A program made the position numbers and the translations under genes. Positions 1 to 8,669 of a stretch of 64,000 nt of DNA are shown here, in pieces. Source of the DNA: an uncultured Rhizobium sp. (lineage in GTDB: Bacteria > Pseudomonadota > Alphaproteobacteria > Rhizobiales > Rhizobiaceae). Each line of letters starts with the position of its first letter. The stretch's first letter is position 1. The stretch spans positions 62,001-126,000 of the forward strand of contig CAMFIF010000008.1 of the NCBI GenBank assembly GCA_945952415.1. The letters run 5' to 3'. The notes under the pieces are model-generated. The model was not told the origin of the DNA and ran no database searches. It saw only the letters and a list, made by a program, of their open reading frames with translations.

Positions 1-42
1 GATATCGAGCTTGGCCGGCTCACCGCCACCGAGCGTTCCCAT
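1..42 (-). CDS. Possible 5' end of a truncated CDS
   Basis: An ATG on the minus strand opens a frame that runs off the left edge of the window, giving MGTLGGGEPAKLDI. A TTG six codons upstream (position 60) is also in frame, and the frame is open back to a stop near 121. Fourteen codons are too few to identify a family. It would be divergent from the hypothetical gene at 263. This is a weak call that rests only on the open frame and its position. Confidence 0.2.
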   Translation of the reverse strand, partial: MGTLGGGEPAKLDI

Positions 43-262
43 ATCGATTCCAACCTTCAATTCACCACTCCGGACCTGATGCCTGAACCCGATTCTCCGC
101 CACCGGCGGGAGACAAGCCTTTATCAAGCTTTCCGCCGCCGCGCTGCCAAAAGCGGCAATCATTCACAACCTCTTTGGTTCCCGGCCGTCGACAGGAACT
201 TAAATTCCGTATATTCTTACTTTTGCATCTTATTTATTTCCATCACGTGAATTGGATGATCC

Positions 263-781
263 ATGCACGAGCACATGCCTTATTCGGGCAATAGCCATGA
301 CCGCTACACCGACCACCCGGCCTGGCCGCGGGAGGAAACGATTCGCGAAAACGAGGAACGGGTGATCCTCACCCGCACCCTCAAGCTCATCCACGACTTT
401 GCCGAGATGCTGGTCGCCGATCCCCTCGGCGTCGAACTGCGCGACGAGATGGAGCTGCCGGTCTCCAAGGAAACCATGATTGATTGCTTCTCCCTTGTGC
501 TGATGGCCGAAACGCGGCCCGAATGGCGCACGGCCTTTTATAATTCCGGGTTGAAGCTCGCCCATTTCTGGCCGGGCATCGGGCCGGACCGGCTGGTGCT
601 TCCCGCCGCCCTTTTCGACAATGGGACCGATCCGGATGGCCGCCGCGACAGGCTTCTCGCCAATGCCGATCTTATCCGCACCTTCAGCGAAGCCTACAGC
701 AAGGTCGGGCCGGAACACCGGCGAATCGCCGCGATTTTCGACGATGCCGTCTCGAAGCTGACCGGGTTATTGGGATCGTGA
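263..781 (+). CDS. Conserved hypothetical protein, 172 aa
   Basis: I do not recognise a family. The protein is hydrophilic, with no signal peptide or membrane segment, and its middle is probably helical (residues about 25-60, with ERVILTRTLKLIHDFAEML). It is rich in Trp, Phe and charged residues in the centre (AETRPEWRTAFYNSG), which suggests a small folded cytoplasmic protein. The start is the first ATG of the frame; an alternative is the Met at residue 5. It is convergent with murI, with 8 bases between the two stop codons. Coding is supported by the clean frame and by codon use like that of its neighbours. Confidence 0.75.
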   Translation: MHEHMPYSGNSHDRYTDHPAWPREETIRENEERVILTRTLKLIHDFAEMLVADPLGVELRDEMELPVSKETMIDCFSLVLMAETRPEWRTAFYNSGLKLAHFWPGIGPDRLVLPAALFDNGTDPDGRRDRLLANADLIRTFSEAYSKVGPEHRRIAAIFDDAVSKLTGLLGS

Positions 782-789
782 GGGGCAGG

Positions 790-1587
790 TCACCGCACGG
801 TGAGACCGAACCCCTGCATGAGCCGGCGTGTCGGGAAGTCCGGCTTTCCGGATGTGAAGACGGCGAAATCCTGGTTGTCGGGGTGCATGGCATCGCGGGC
901 ATGGGGCACGAGGCTCCGCGCCCGCCGCGCTATGGCCTCCGCCGGGTCTATCCAGTCCACCGGCCAGGGTGCAAGCCGCCGGAACAGATTGGCCATGAAG
1001 GGATAATGCGTGCAGGCAAGCACCACGATATCCGTCTTTCGGCCGTCCGGCATTTCGACAAAGCACTGTCGGATTTCCTCCAGCACGGCTTCATCGGATA
1101 GGGCATCGCCGCGCACATAGGCTTCCGCCATGCGGGCGAGGTTTTGCGAACCCACCAGCCGCACATGGCACTGGGAGGCGAAGGACTGAATGAGATCTCG
1201 TGTGTAGGCGCGCTTCACGGTTCCGGGCGTGGCGAGAACGGAAACGAGGCCGGAGCGCGTACGCTCGGCTGCGGGCTTGATCGCCGGCACGGTGCCGACA
1301 AAGGTCATTTCTGGAAAGGCGGCCCGGAGATCGGCCCCGGCGAGCGTGAAGGCGGTGTTGCAGGCAATCACGCAGACTTCCGGCCGATAGTCCTCCAGAA
1401 GCCGGGCGAACAGCGAGAGGATGCGCGCCTTCAGCGCCTCCTCTTCCCAGCCACCATAGGGAAAGCCCGCATCGTCGGCCACATAAATGAAGCCGCGCTC
1501 GGGCATCAGCACGCGGGCCTCGCGCAGCACGGTCAGGCCGCCAATCCCGCTATCGAACATCAGAACGGGCTTCAGGTCAGCCGTCAT
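790..1587 (-). CDS. murI: Glutamate racemase MurI
   Basis: MurI interconverts L- and D-glutamate in the cytoplasm and so supplies D-Glu for the peptidoglycan stem peptide. The protein (265 aa) has the Asp/Glu racemase signatures: DSGIGGLTV near the N terminus, the first catalytic cysteine in VIACNTA and the second in VLACTHYP, each followed by Thr as in the family. I chose the ATG at 1587, not an upstream in-frame start, because it places [14 protein letters not shown] at the N terminus and has an AAGGGGA ribosome site just before it. It overlaps the 3' end of trmJ by 11 bases, so the two are probably translated from one message. Confidence 0.96.
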   Translation of the reverse strand: MTADLKPVLMFDSGIGGLTVLREARVLMPERGFIYVADDAGFPYGGWEEEALKARILSLFARLLEDYRPEVCVIACNTAFTLAGADLRAAFPEMTFVGTVPAIKPAAERTRSGLVSVLATPGTVKRAYTRDLIQSFASQCHVRLVGSQNLARMAEAYVRGDALSDEAVLEEIRQCFVEMPDGRKTDIVVLACTHYPFMANLFRRLAPWPVDWIDPAEAIARRARSLVPHARDAMHPDNQDFAVFTSGKPDFPTRRLMQGFGLTVR

Positions 1588-2407
1588 TCCCCTTCGCGTC
1601 CCCCTGCTCCTCGGTTTCGTCCGCCGGTGCCGCACCATGCGGATAGCGCCGCTCGAAGCGATCGAGCGAGGAAATCACCCCGCGGATCACGCCGATTTCC
1701 TGCGACGTATAGGCTCTGCGCGACAGCACGGCCCGGAGATTGTCGACCATCTTCGGCTTTTTGGCGGCGGGATGGAAATAGCCGCGCGCTTCGAGCGCCT
1801 CTTCCACATGGTCGAAGAGGCCGAAGAGCTCTTCCTTGGTGGCCGGCCGCTGCGGAACGGGCTGAAAGAGCGTCTGGCTCAGGTCCTCCATGCCGGATTT
1901 CATCCATTCATAGGACATCAGCAGCACGGCCTGGGCGATATTGAGCGAAGCGAAGGCGGGATTGACAGGAAAGGTCACGATCTCGTCGGCCAGCGCCACT
2001 TCCTCGTTGGAAAGGCCCCAGCGTTCCCGGCCGAAAAGCACCCCCGTACGCTCGCCGCCGCGGAATTTCTCGCGCAGCGTCGCGCAGGCGGTGACGGGCG
2101 AGCGTACGGGCTTGAAGCCGTAGCGTTCGCGGGCGGTCGTGGCATAGACGAAATTCAGATCGGCAATCGCGCCTTCAAGCGTCTCGTAAACCGAAACGCC
2201 ATCGATCACGTGATCGGCCTTGGAAGCGGCCGCACGGGCCTTCTCGCTCGGCCATCCGTCCCGCGGATTGACCAGCCGCAACTCGGCAAGCCCGAAATTC
2301 GCCATGGCGCGCGCGACCATGCCGATATTCTCGCCAAGCTGCGGCTCGACCAGAATGATGACTGGCCCTTCCTCGATCCGTTCCTTTTCGCTGTTCGTCC
2401 CTGACAT
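1577..2407 (-). CDS. trmJ: TrmJ-type tRNA 2'-O-methyltransferase
   Basis: This is a SPOUT-fold RNA methyltransferase of the TrmH group, closest to TrmJ, which methylates the 2'-hydroxyl of tRNA residue 32 using S-adenosylmethionine. The three SPOUT motifs are visible: [13 protein letters not shown] near residue 27, [13 protein letters not shown] near residue 120, and [14 protein letters not shown] near residue 155, which together form the knotted SAM site. The C-terminal part (from about 180) is the helical extension seen in TrmJ. Length (276 aa) is normal. murI follows with a short overlap. The exact target nucleotide cannot be read from the sequence. Confidence 0.9.
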   Translation of the reverse strand: MSGTNSEKERIEEGPVIILVEPQLGENIGMVARAMANFGLAELRLVNPRDGWPSEKARAAASKADHVIDGVSVYETLEGAIADLNFVYATTARERYGFKPVRSPVTACATLREKFRGGERTGVLFGRERWGLSNEEVALADEIVTFPVNPAFASLNIAQAVLLMSYEWMKSGMEDLSQTLFQPVPQRPATKEELFGLFDHVEEALEARGYFHPAAKKPKMVDNLRAVLSRRAYTSQEIGVIRGVISSLDRFERRYPHGAAPADETEEQGDAKGNDG

Positions 2408-2485
2408 ATCGCGACCGGTCCCATTGCTGTTCCGGTCGCTCTCCTGACATATTCAGCCGTCCATTGCAAAGACCGGAAGGGCCGA

Positions 2486-3601
2486 TCAGGCGGTTTTCAG
2501 CTGATAGGGCAGTACCCCCTCGCCCAGCTTGTCATTATTGGCCTCGCGGATGCGCGCCGCCGCCTCGTCGTAGAGGAAGGGCAGGAAAGCATAGCGCTTG
2601 CCGCTGGTCACGGTGGAAACCTGGTGCAGCAGCGAGCAGGAAAAGACCACAGCGCCTCCCGGCGGCGGGCGGAAGCGGCGCGGGCCAAATTCCGGGAAAC
2701 TCACCTCCCCGCCTTCGAAATCCGCGTTCAGATTGATGGAAACCGCAAAGCGCCGATGGGCCGTTCCGGATGTGGTATTGTCGCGATGAGGGCCGAAATG
2801 CGCATTGTCCTCCGCCGCATAGCAGCCGACGATATAGCGCTCCATCCGCGTGGCCTCATATTGATAGGCTTTGCGTATTTCCGGAATGATCCGGTTCTTC
2901 ATCCGCAGGTGGGTGGCGGCAATGATTTCGGGATCCGTGATCAGATAATCCTTCCGGCGCTTGTGGTCCGGGTTAAGCTGGACCACGGTCTTCCCGTCCA
3001 CCTCGCGCATGAAGCCGCTTTCCTCGCCGCCATGGGTATCGTAAAGGCCGATCAGCTTCTGGCAGAATTCCGGTTCGAAGACATTGGGCAGAACCAGCAC
3101 CGGCGCATGCAAGCCCGGCAGCGGATACTGGTCGAGCGGCGGGAGCCCCTCCAGGAGTGTGAAGAGTTCGGTGATGTCGCTGCGCTTCCTGCTGAAGGGA
3201 ATGACCGAGAGCACGCGCAGGAGCGGATCCAGCACCACCCATCTCATCACCACTTCGTTGCGTGTCCCCTCGATATCGGCGGCACCGAACGCCCGCGCCA
3301 TTTCGAATTCCGTATCGATGAAATAGCGATAGCCGGGATAGCTGTCGGCAATTCGGGATTCTTGCACGTCGGAGTAATCGCTGCTGACACCGAAGAAGGA
3401 GGCGATCTCGTCGTTGAACAGGTCGCGCCGGCGCAGCACGGCAGCGATGCTGGCTTTTGCTTCCCGATGGGTGGCCGAGCCGAAGAAGCAAAGCACGATG
3501 TAGCGACCGGCAACCGTATCAAAACGATACCGGGGGTTCGTCAGCGAACGAACCCGCAGCCAGGGAGCGGGTTCGCCGGGATGCAAACGCTTGAATCTCA
3601 T
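2486..3601 (-). CDS. 2-oxoglutarate/Fe(II) oxygenase with N-terminal thioredoxin-fold domain
   Basis: Two domains are visible in 371 aa. Residues about 5-160 look like a peroxiredoxin-type thioredoxin fold (YIVLCFFGSATHREAK, then a FGVSSD-like segment), but no cysteine sits where the peroxidatic one should be; Cys38 lies inside the preceding strand. Residues about 165-350 are a prolyl-4-hydroxylase-type double-stranded beta helix with the iron ligands His272 and Asp274 (HRD) and His326, and Lys335 in the place of the residue that binds 2-oxoglutarate. It probably hydroxylates a protein or peptide; the substrate is unknown. A GGAGG ribosome site precedes the ATG by about 10 bases. It stands alone, between trmJ and the secreted paralogues. 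Confidence 0.85.
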   Translation of the reverse strand: MRFKRLHPGEPAPWLRVRSLTNPRYRFDTVAGRYIVLCFFGSATHREAKASIAAVLRRRDLFNDEIASFFGVSSDYSDVQESRIADSYPGYRYFIDTEFEMARAFGAADIEGTRNEVVMRWVVLDPLLRVLSVIPFSRKRSDITELFTLLEGLPPLDQYPLPGLHAPVLVLPNVFEPEFCQKLIGLYDTHGGEESGFMREVDGKTVVQLNPDHKRRKDYLITDPEIIAATHLRMKNRIIPEIRKAYQYEATRMERYIVGCYAAEDNAHFGPHRDNTTSGTAHRRFAVSINLNADFEGGEVSFPEFGPRRFRPPPGGAVVFSCSLLHQVSTVTSGKRYAFLPFLYDEAAARIREANNDKLGEGVLPYQLKTA

Positions 3602-3672
3602 GCCTTATACACCTCCATTAGATAATTGAAATGTATAATATTGAAAGATTCACATGTAAATGATGCGGCGTT

Positions 3673-4239
3673 CTATTCTGCCGTCTTGGTTAAGTTTGCG
3701 ATACGACGCAGGTCGCCCTCGGCAAAGCCGATGAGCTGCTCCTTGACAGAGATCACCGCTTCCTTGTCGTCACGGCTGCCATTGTCATAATCGTCCACGA
3801 CGAAATGCCCGTCCTCTTCCACCACGCGGAACACCCGCTTGGCCGGGGCCTGGTTCTCCATGCCCTCGAAGCAGCTTGTGGCGTTGAATGAGACTTCCAC
3901 CGGCGTATATTCGATGTCGCGATCACTGGCCTTCGGCAGCACCTTGTAGGAAATATCCTTCAGCGGGCAGCTGTCCTGCCCGCCGATCAGCGGATCGTAA
4001 TCGAAGAGCATTTCTTCCGATTGCGCCATTTCAGCGACCGTATGGGCGATCCGATAGGTGTCGGCAAAGCTCTTGCTGAAAACGCTGGAGAGTCGCTTCT
4101 TGTCGAAAAGCTCGCCCTTCACCTTGCCCTCGGCAATGCCGAACAGGGTTTTCACCGGCTGGGTGGCATCTGCTGCCAGGGATGCGCCTGACGACAGCGC
4201 GACAAGCGCCGCCGCAGCAATAAGACGAAGGTGCGTCAT
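3673..4239 (-). CDS. Secreted hypothetical protein (paralogue A)
   Basis: The N terminus is a clear signal peptide (MTHLRLIAAAALVALSSGASLAADA, cleaved after ALA or SLA), so the product is periplasmic. The mature part of about 165 residues has two cysteines (in GGQDSCPL and NATSCFEG) that may form a disulfide. It shares PVKTL near the mature N terminus and FDYD..I.GQD.CP with the next protein upstream, so the two are tandem paralogues that have diverged. I do not recognise a named family and assign no function. The gene is the downstream member of a likely two-gene unit. Confidence 0.85.
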   Translation of the reverse strand: MTHLRLIAAAALVALSSGASLAADATQPVKTLFGIAEGKVKGELFDKKRLSSVFSKSFADTYRIAHTVAEMAQSEEMLFDYDPLIGGQDSCPLKDISYKVLPKASDRDIEYTPVEVSFNATSCFEGMENQAPAKRVFRVVEEDGHFVVDDYDNGSRDDKEAVISVKEQLIGFAEGDLRRIANLTKTAE

Positions 4240-4268
4240 GATAGTCTCCCGATGATCTGTGGATGGGC

Positions 4269-4805
4269 TCAGGACTTGCCGATTTCCAGCATCTGTTCCT
4301 TGAGGCCCTTGCCGGAATTGCCGTTTTCGACCTGATAGAGGTCATCGATGACCGGCCGGCCATTCTCCACCTCGACATGGAAGATGATGACGGTGTCTTC
4401 CTTGTTGGCCGGGTCGCTGCCAAGGCACTTGCGATTGTTGAAGAGCGCAGTCACCTGCCCGTCGCCATCGTCTTCGACGCGGACATTCTCGAAGGGGCAG
4501 CCATCCTGGCCATTGGCGATCACGTCATAGTCGAAGGGGCTGCCGGTGGTCTGCCCTTCCGGAAGGTCGAAGGCCGGAAACTTGGAGGCGGCACGATAGG
4601 CACCGGCAAAAGACTTGCTGTAGATGCTGCCGAGCAGCTTCTCGCTGAAATAGTCGTTGGCGGCCGGATTTTCTGCGCGCCAGTTGTCCTCGGCAAGCTT
4701 GATCAGGGTCTTGACCGGCTTGGTCATGTCGGCGGCGAGGGCCGGTGCGGTACCGGCAAGCAGGATGGGAAGGAGAAGGAAGGAAACTTTCTTCAGCACG
4801 GACAT
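4269..4805 (-). CDS. Secreted hypothetical protein (paralogue B)
   Basis: 178 aa with a signal peptide (MSVLKKVSFLLLPILLAGTAPALAADM). The ATG at 4805 was preferred over one 15 codons upstream because it starts the signal peptide directly and follows an AGAGGA ribosome site. The mature protein carries PVKTLIKLAED, then FDYDVIANGQDGCPF and a second cysteine in NNRKCLGSD, all aligned with the paralogue that follows 29 bases downstream. The function is unknown; the shared cysteines and export signal point to a small disulfide-stabilised periplasmic fold. The two genes are divergent from icd. Confidence 0.85.
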   Translation of the reverse strand: MSVLKKVSFLLLPILLAGTAPALAADMTKPVKTLIKLAEDNWRAENPAANDYFSEKLLGSIYSKSFAGAYRAASKFPAFDLPEGQTTGSPFDYDVIANGQDGCPFENVRVEDDGDGQVTALFNNRKCLGSDPANKEDTVIIFHVEVENGRPVIDDLYQVENGNSGKGLKEQMLEIGKS

Positions 4806-4967
4806 GTCCTCTATGAGCGGCAGGGACCGGTTGACTGGCATCCTCTGCACCTTTTAGCAATACATAACCTTTATGGAATACGCGGACAATGCGGGCGCCC
4901 GGCAAGGCGGGCTTCGCAAATCGACCAATTTTGGGGGCGAAAAGGCGAGCATCGACTTTCTGGTGCC

Positions 4968-4995
4968 TTTGCGATCCCAACGGGGGATGCTATAG
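4968..4995 (+). promoter_or_regulatory. Candidate icd promoter
   Basis: TTTGCG or TTGCGA at 4968-4974 and TATAGC or CTATAG at 4990-4996 have about 15-17 bases between them and resemble the alphaproteobacterial housekeeping pattern. They lie about 75 bases upstream of the icd start. Sequence resemblance only. Confidence 0.35.
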
Positions 4996-5067
4996 CGCGG
5001 CATCTCGCGTCAACTCCCGCGGGGATTCCGCAAAGCGGCTCTCCGGACATTCAAGAGGATGGATTTC

Positions 5068-6282
5068 ATGAACAAGATCAAGGTGGCAAATCCGGTCGTC
5101 GATCTCGACGGCGACGAGATGACCCGCATCATCTGGCAGCTGATCAAGGACAAGCTGATCCTTCCCTACCTTGATCTCGACATCGAGTATTACGACCTCT
5201 CCGTCGAGAACCGCGACGCGACCAACGACCAAGTCACGGTCGATGCCGCCAACGCCATCAAGAAGCACGGCGTCGGCATAAAGTGCGCCACCATCACGCC
5301 GGACGAAGCCCGCGTGAAGGAGTTCAACCTCAAGGAAATGTGGAAGTCGCCGAACGGCACCATCCGCAACATCCTCGGCGGCGTGATCTTCCGCGAGCCG
5401 ATCATCTGCAAGAACGTGCCGCGCCTGGTTCCGGGCTGGACGAAACCGATCGTCGTCGGCCGCCATGCCTTCGGCGACCAGTACAAGGCCACCGATTTCA
5501 AGTTTCCCGGCAAGGGCACGCTGACCATCAAGTTCGTCGGCGAAGACGGCCAGACCATCGAAAAGGAAGTCTACAAGGCTCCGGGCGCCGGGGTTGCGCT
5601 CGCCATGTACAACCTCGACGAATCGATCCGCGAATTCGCCCGCGCGTCGATGATGTATGGCCTGATGCGCAAGTGGCCGGTCTACCTGTCCACCAAGAAC
5701 ACCATCCTGAAGGCCTATGACGGCCGCTTCAAGGATATCTTCGAGGAAGTCTACCAGAGCGAGTTCAAGGCCAAGTTCGAAGAGATCGGCATCACCTACG
5801 AACACCGCCTGATCGACGACATGGTCGCCTCGGCGCTGAAGTGGTCCGGCGGCTATATCTGGGCCTGCAAGAACTATGACGGCGACGTCCAGTCCGACAC
5901 GGTCGCCCAGGGCTTCGGCTCGCTCGGCCTGATGACCTCGGTTCTGCTGACCCCCGATGGCAAGACGGTGGAAGCCGAAGCTGCCCACGGCACGGTGACG
6001 CGCCACTACCGCCAGCACCAGAAGGGCCAGGAAACCTCGACCAATTCCATCGCCTCGATCTTCGCCTGGACCCGTGGCCTTGCCCACCGCGCCAAGCTGG
6101 ACGACAACCAGGAACTGGCCCGCTTCTGCGAGACGCTGGAAAAGGTCTGCATCCAGACCGTCGAATCCGGCTTCATGACCAAGGACCTGGCGCTTCTCAT
6201 CGGTCCGGATCAGCCGTGGCTCTCCACAACAGCTTTCCTGGACAAGATCGATGAGAACCTGAAGGTGGCGATGGCCGCCTGA
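5068..6282 (+). CDS. icd: NADP-dependent isocitrate dehydrogenase
   Basis: This TCA-cycle enzyme oxidises isocitrate to 2-oxoglutarate and CO2 and yields NADPH. At 404 aa it is the short eukaryote-like dimeric form usual in rhizobia, not the E. coli type. Recognisable pieces are [16 protein letters not shown] at the N terminus, SPNGTIRN (substrate phosphate/carboxylate loop), the segment around YDGRFKDIF, the metal-binding aspartates in LIDDMVA and NYDGDVQSD, and [11 protein letters not shown] for NADP. The ATG at 5068 is preferred over the one at 5059, because AGAGGA lies at proper distance only from the former. A strong terminator follows. Confidence 0.97.
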   Translation: MNKIKVANPVVDLDGDEMTRIIWQLIKDKLILPYLDLDIEYYDLSVENRDATNDQVTVDAANAIKKHGVGIKCATITPDEARVKEFNLKEMWKSPNGTIRNILGGVIFREPIICKNVPRLVPGWTKPIVVGRHAFGDQYKATDFKFPGKGTLTIKFVGEDGQTIEKEVYKAPGAGVALAMYNLDESIREFARASMMYGLMRKWPVYLSTKNTILKAYDGRFKDIFEEVYQSEFKAKFEEIGITYEHRLIDDMVASALKWSGGYIWACKNYDGDVQSDTVAQGFGSLGLMTSVLLTPDGKTVEAEAAHGTVTRHYRQHQKGQETSTNSIASIFAWTRGLAHRAKLDDNQELARFCETLEKVCIQTVESGFMTKDLALLIGPDQPWLSTTAFLDKIDENLKVAMAA

Positions 6283-6308
6283 ATGACCTGAAATTTCAGG
6301 GATGGAAA

Positions 6309-6333
6309 AACCCGGCCTCGCGCCGGGTTTTTT
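6309..6333 (+). terminator. Rho-independent terminator of icd
   Basis: A CCCGGC/GCCGGG stem with a five-base loop (6311-6327) is followed by a run of T. It lies 27 bases after the icd stop. Confidence 0.85.
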
Positions 6334-6388
6334 GTTGCCCCCACTGGATCGGCCGCTATCGTTGGTAAAACGCCCGAGGAGGACCGAG

Positions 6389-7018
6389 ATGACCGCCAGC
6401 CTGACCCTTTTCACCAATCCCATGTCCCGCGGGCGCATTGCGCGCTGGATGATGGAAGAAGCCAATCAGCCCTATGAAGTGGTGAACGTGCCTTTCGGCC
6501 CGGCGATGAAAACCGCCGAATACAAGGCCATGAACCCCATGGGCAAGGTACCCACGCTGAAGCATGGCGATACCTTCGTCACCGAATGCGCCGCGATCTG
6601 TGCCTACATGGCCGAAACCTTCCCGGAAACGGGACTGGCGCCCCGGCCGGAGGAGCGCGCGGATTACTATCGCTGGATGTTCTTCTCCGCCGGCCCGCTG
6701 GAACAGGCCGTCACCAACCGCGCCATGGGTTTTCAGGTACCCGACGAACGGCGCGGCATGAGCGGCTACGGCTCCTACGAGCAGGTGATGGATACGCTGG
6801 AGAAGGCGGTATCCGCCCATGAGTTCATCGCCGGAGATCGCTTCACCGCCGCCGATGTCTATGTCGGCTCCGCCGTCGCCTGGGGACTGATGTTCGGCTC
6901 CATCGAAAAGCGCCCCGCCTTCGAGGCCTATGCCGGCCGCATCGCGACACGCGAGGCCTACCGGCGCACGCATGCGCTTTGCGAACAGGAAGCACAGGCG
7001 ATGAAGGCTGCGGGCTGA
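6389..7018 (+). CDS. Glutathione S-transferase family protein
   Basis: 209 aa with the two usual parts: an N-terminal thioredoxin-like glutathione domain (LTLFTNPMSRGRIARWMMEE, with Ser in the position of the catalytic residue, then NPMGKVPTL with the cis-proline and the ECAAICAYMAE segment that binds glutathione) and an all-helical C-terminal domain containing FIAGDRFTAADVYVG. The ATG at 6389 follows a GAGGAGG ribosome site; an upstream frame extension covers the icd terminator and is rejected. Substrate is not predictable. The gene converges with the GyrI-like gene, with no gap between stops. Confidence 0.92.
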   Translation: MTASLTLFTNPMSRGRIARWMMEEANQPYEVVNVPFGPAMKTAEYKAMNPMGKVPTLKHGDTFVTECAAICAYMAETFPETGLAPRPEERADYYRWMFFSAGPLEQAVTNRAMGFQVPDERRGMSGYGSYEQVMDTLEKAVSAHEFIAGDRFTAADVYVGSAVAWGLMFGSIEKRPAFEAYAGRIATREAYRRTHALCEQEAQAMKAAG

Positions 7019-7630
7019 TCAGCCGGCCTTTCGGACCGGCTGGCGCAGGATCGTTTTCAGCCGGGCGGGCGCTGTCCGCCTCGGATCCGACAGATAGACC
7101 TCGTGGTGGTGCCCGCTGAACACCCAGTTCCCCGCGGGCATCACGTCCTCATGCAGCCGATGAAGCACCGGTGTCTCGTCGTCATAGCTGCCGACATGAA
7201 GCGTCTGGAGCACGGTTCCCTCGTCAAGTGTCACCATGCGGAGACGTCCCCTTGCCTCAGGCTTTGCCGCGCAGGTGGCAGCGATCGCCTCCTCGACCAG
7301 CCCTTCATCCACCCGGGGCGGAACGAGGATCAGCATCTGCCAGGACCAGAGGTCCTTGTCCCTCGTCTGGAAGGCTTTGGGATCGTCTGCCCACCAAAGG
7401 CCCTCGAGCGGCGGAACGGTGTAGTCCGCTCCCTGCGCCTTGCTCAGGAACTTGAGCTTGTAGGAGGCCGTATAGAGCGCCTCGATGGCCACCCGATAAT
7501 CCGGGCTAGTATTCGGATTGCCGGCCCCATCCACCGCGAAATACCGCATCGGCGGCAGCACAACCTCCTCGAACCGCCCCTTGGGTGCGGTAAAGAAGGC
7601 GGAAAGCTCCCTCTTCAGGTCCCGCTTCAT
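7019..7630 (-). CDS. GyrI-like small-molecule-binding protein
   Basis: 203 aa, resembling the stand-alone GyrI-like domain proteins (COG4832 type): MRYFAVDGAGNPN near the N terminus, a KLKFLSKAQG segment, PPLEGLWW, and a C-terminal HVGSYDDETPVLHRLHEDV repeat of the SHS2-like module. Such domains bind hydrophobic or cationic small molecules. It starts one base after the stop codon of the AraC-type regulator upstream, which itself carries a GyrI-like domain, so the two are almost certainly translated together and may sense related ligands. Confidence 0.88.
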   Translation of the reverse strand: MKRDLKRELSAFFTAPKGRFEEVVLPPMRYFAVDGAGNPNTSPDYRVAIEALYTASYKLKFLSKAQGADYTVPPLEGLWWADDPKAFQTRDKDLWSWQMLILVPPRVDEGLVEEAIAATCAAKPEARGRLRMVTLDEGTVLQTLHVGSYDDETPVLHRLHEDVMPAGNWVFSGHHHEVYLSDPRRTAPARLKTILRQPVRKAG

Positions 7631-7631
7631 C

Positions 7632-8486
7632 TCAGGCCACCGGAATGCAGATTTCGGTGATCAGATCCTGTGGAGCTGTATCCTGCGGCGTGTTCGGGTA
7701 GATTTCGATGGCGGGCTCGTGGCGCACTTCCACATTGGCGGAGGGCAGCCACTGGCTGTAGAGCCAGGTATAGGCGAGGTGAAGCTCGCTATAGGGTCCG
7801 CGATGGGTGAGCACCGCATAGCGCCCGCCGGCAATCCGCAGCGATTTCAGCGGCGGTTCGACCACGAGGTCCGCCCGGCTTTTGGCAACGCAGGCGACGG
7901 AGCGAAGCTCTTCCGGCGCCTTCCCCTCCGGATCGTCGTAATAGACGCCATAAAGCTTCGCGGCCGGCTGCACGAGATTGCGCGACCGGAGGAGCCCCCA
8001 GAGTGTATCGAAGGCCTTCCCGATGGTCATGTAGGGCCCGGAATGATCCACGCCGATCGCATCGACCGGCTCCAGGGTCCTGAATTCCACTGCATACATC
8101 CGCATGTCTCCTTGTCTGATGGCGGTTTTCAGGGCCACATGGCCTCCCCTTTTCCGGTACTCGGCCGGAGAGAGGCCATAGCTGGCCTTGAACACGCGGG
8201 AGAAGGAAGGAAGGCTGGGATAGCCGTTGCGGCTGGCAATGGCGATCACCGGCTCGGCCGAGCTGACAAGCGCATTCGCAGCCCGCTGCAACCGAAGCCG
8301 GCGCACCGTCTGGGCAAGCGTTTCCCCCTGCACGCCCCGATAGATGCGGTGCCAGTGATAGGGCGACATGCAGGCAATGTCTGCCAGCCGGTCCATATCC
8401 AGCGCCTCATCCAGATGATCGTGAATATAGGCCGTTACCCGGCGCAGGCGCGCTTCGTAATGGGCCCATGGGCAGATCTGGTTCAT
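7632..8486 (-). CDS. AraC-family regulator with C-terminal GyrI-like effector domain
   Basis: 284 aa. Residues about 10-110 hold the two helix-turn-helix motifs of the AraC/XylS family (MDRLADIACMSPYHWHRIYR, then VIAIASRNGYPSLPSFSRVF followed by GLSPAEYRK). Residues about 130-284 are a GyrI-like (SHS2 tandem) ligand domain, as in Rob and BmrR-type drug sensors. The start at ATG 8486 gives a normal N terminus (MNQICPWAHYEARLRR); an in-frame extension of 26 residues is possible but basic and low in complexity. It is divergent from the SulP transporter, which is a candidate target along with its own operon. Confidence 0.9.
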   Translation of the reverse strand: MNQICPWAHYEARLRRVTAYIHDHLDEALDMDRLADIACMSPYHWHRIYRGVQGETLAQTVRRLRLQRAANALVSSAEPVIAIASRNGYPSLPSFSRVFKASYGLSPAEYRKRGGHVALKTAIRQGDMRMYAVEFRTLEPVDAIGVDHSGPYMTIGKAFDTLWGLLRSRNLVQPAAKLYGVYYDDPEGKAPEELRSVACVAKSRADLVVEPPLKSLRIAGGRYAVLTHRGPYSELHLAYTWLYSQWLPSANVEVRHEPAIEIYPNTPQDTAPQDLITEICIPVA

Positions 8487-8669
8487 GCGGTCTTCCGTCT
8501 TCTTCCGACGCCCCTTTTCAGCACGGGACGACTTCACAAATCCTGCGGAACTTTCGAAACGCAAGGCATAGTATCGCCAGAAATGCTACGGGCAATGCTG
8601 GCAGCGCAGCTTTGCGGTCAAGGGCGGGATAAACGGCAGGCCGTGGCACCCGCGAGGGGGAGACAGGGT

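Noticed and set aside
7518-8669. An upstream extension of the SulP reading frame
   Set aside because: It is antisense to the AraC and GyrI-like genes, has no hydrophobic or domain content, and the ATG at 8670 has a good ribosome site and gives the normal SulP length.
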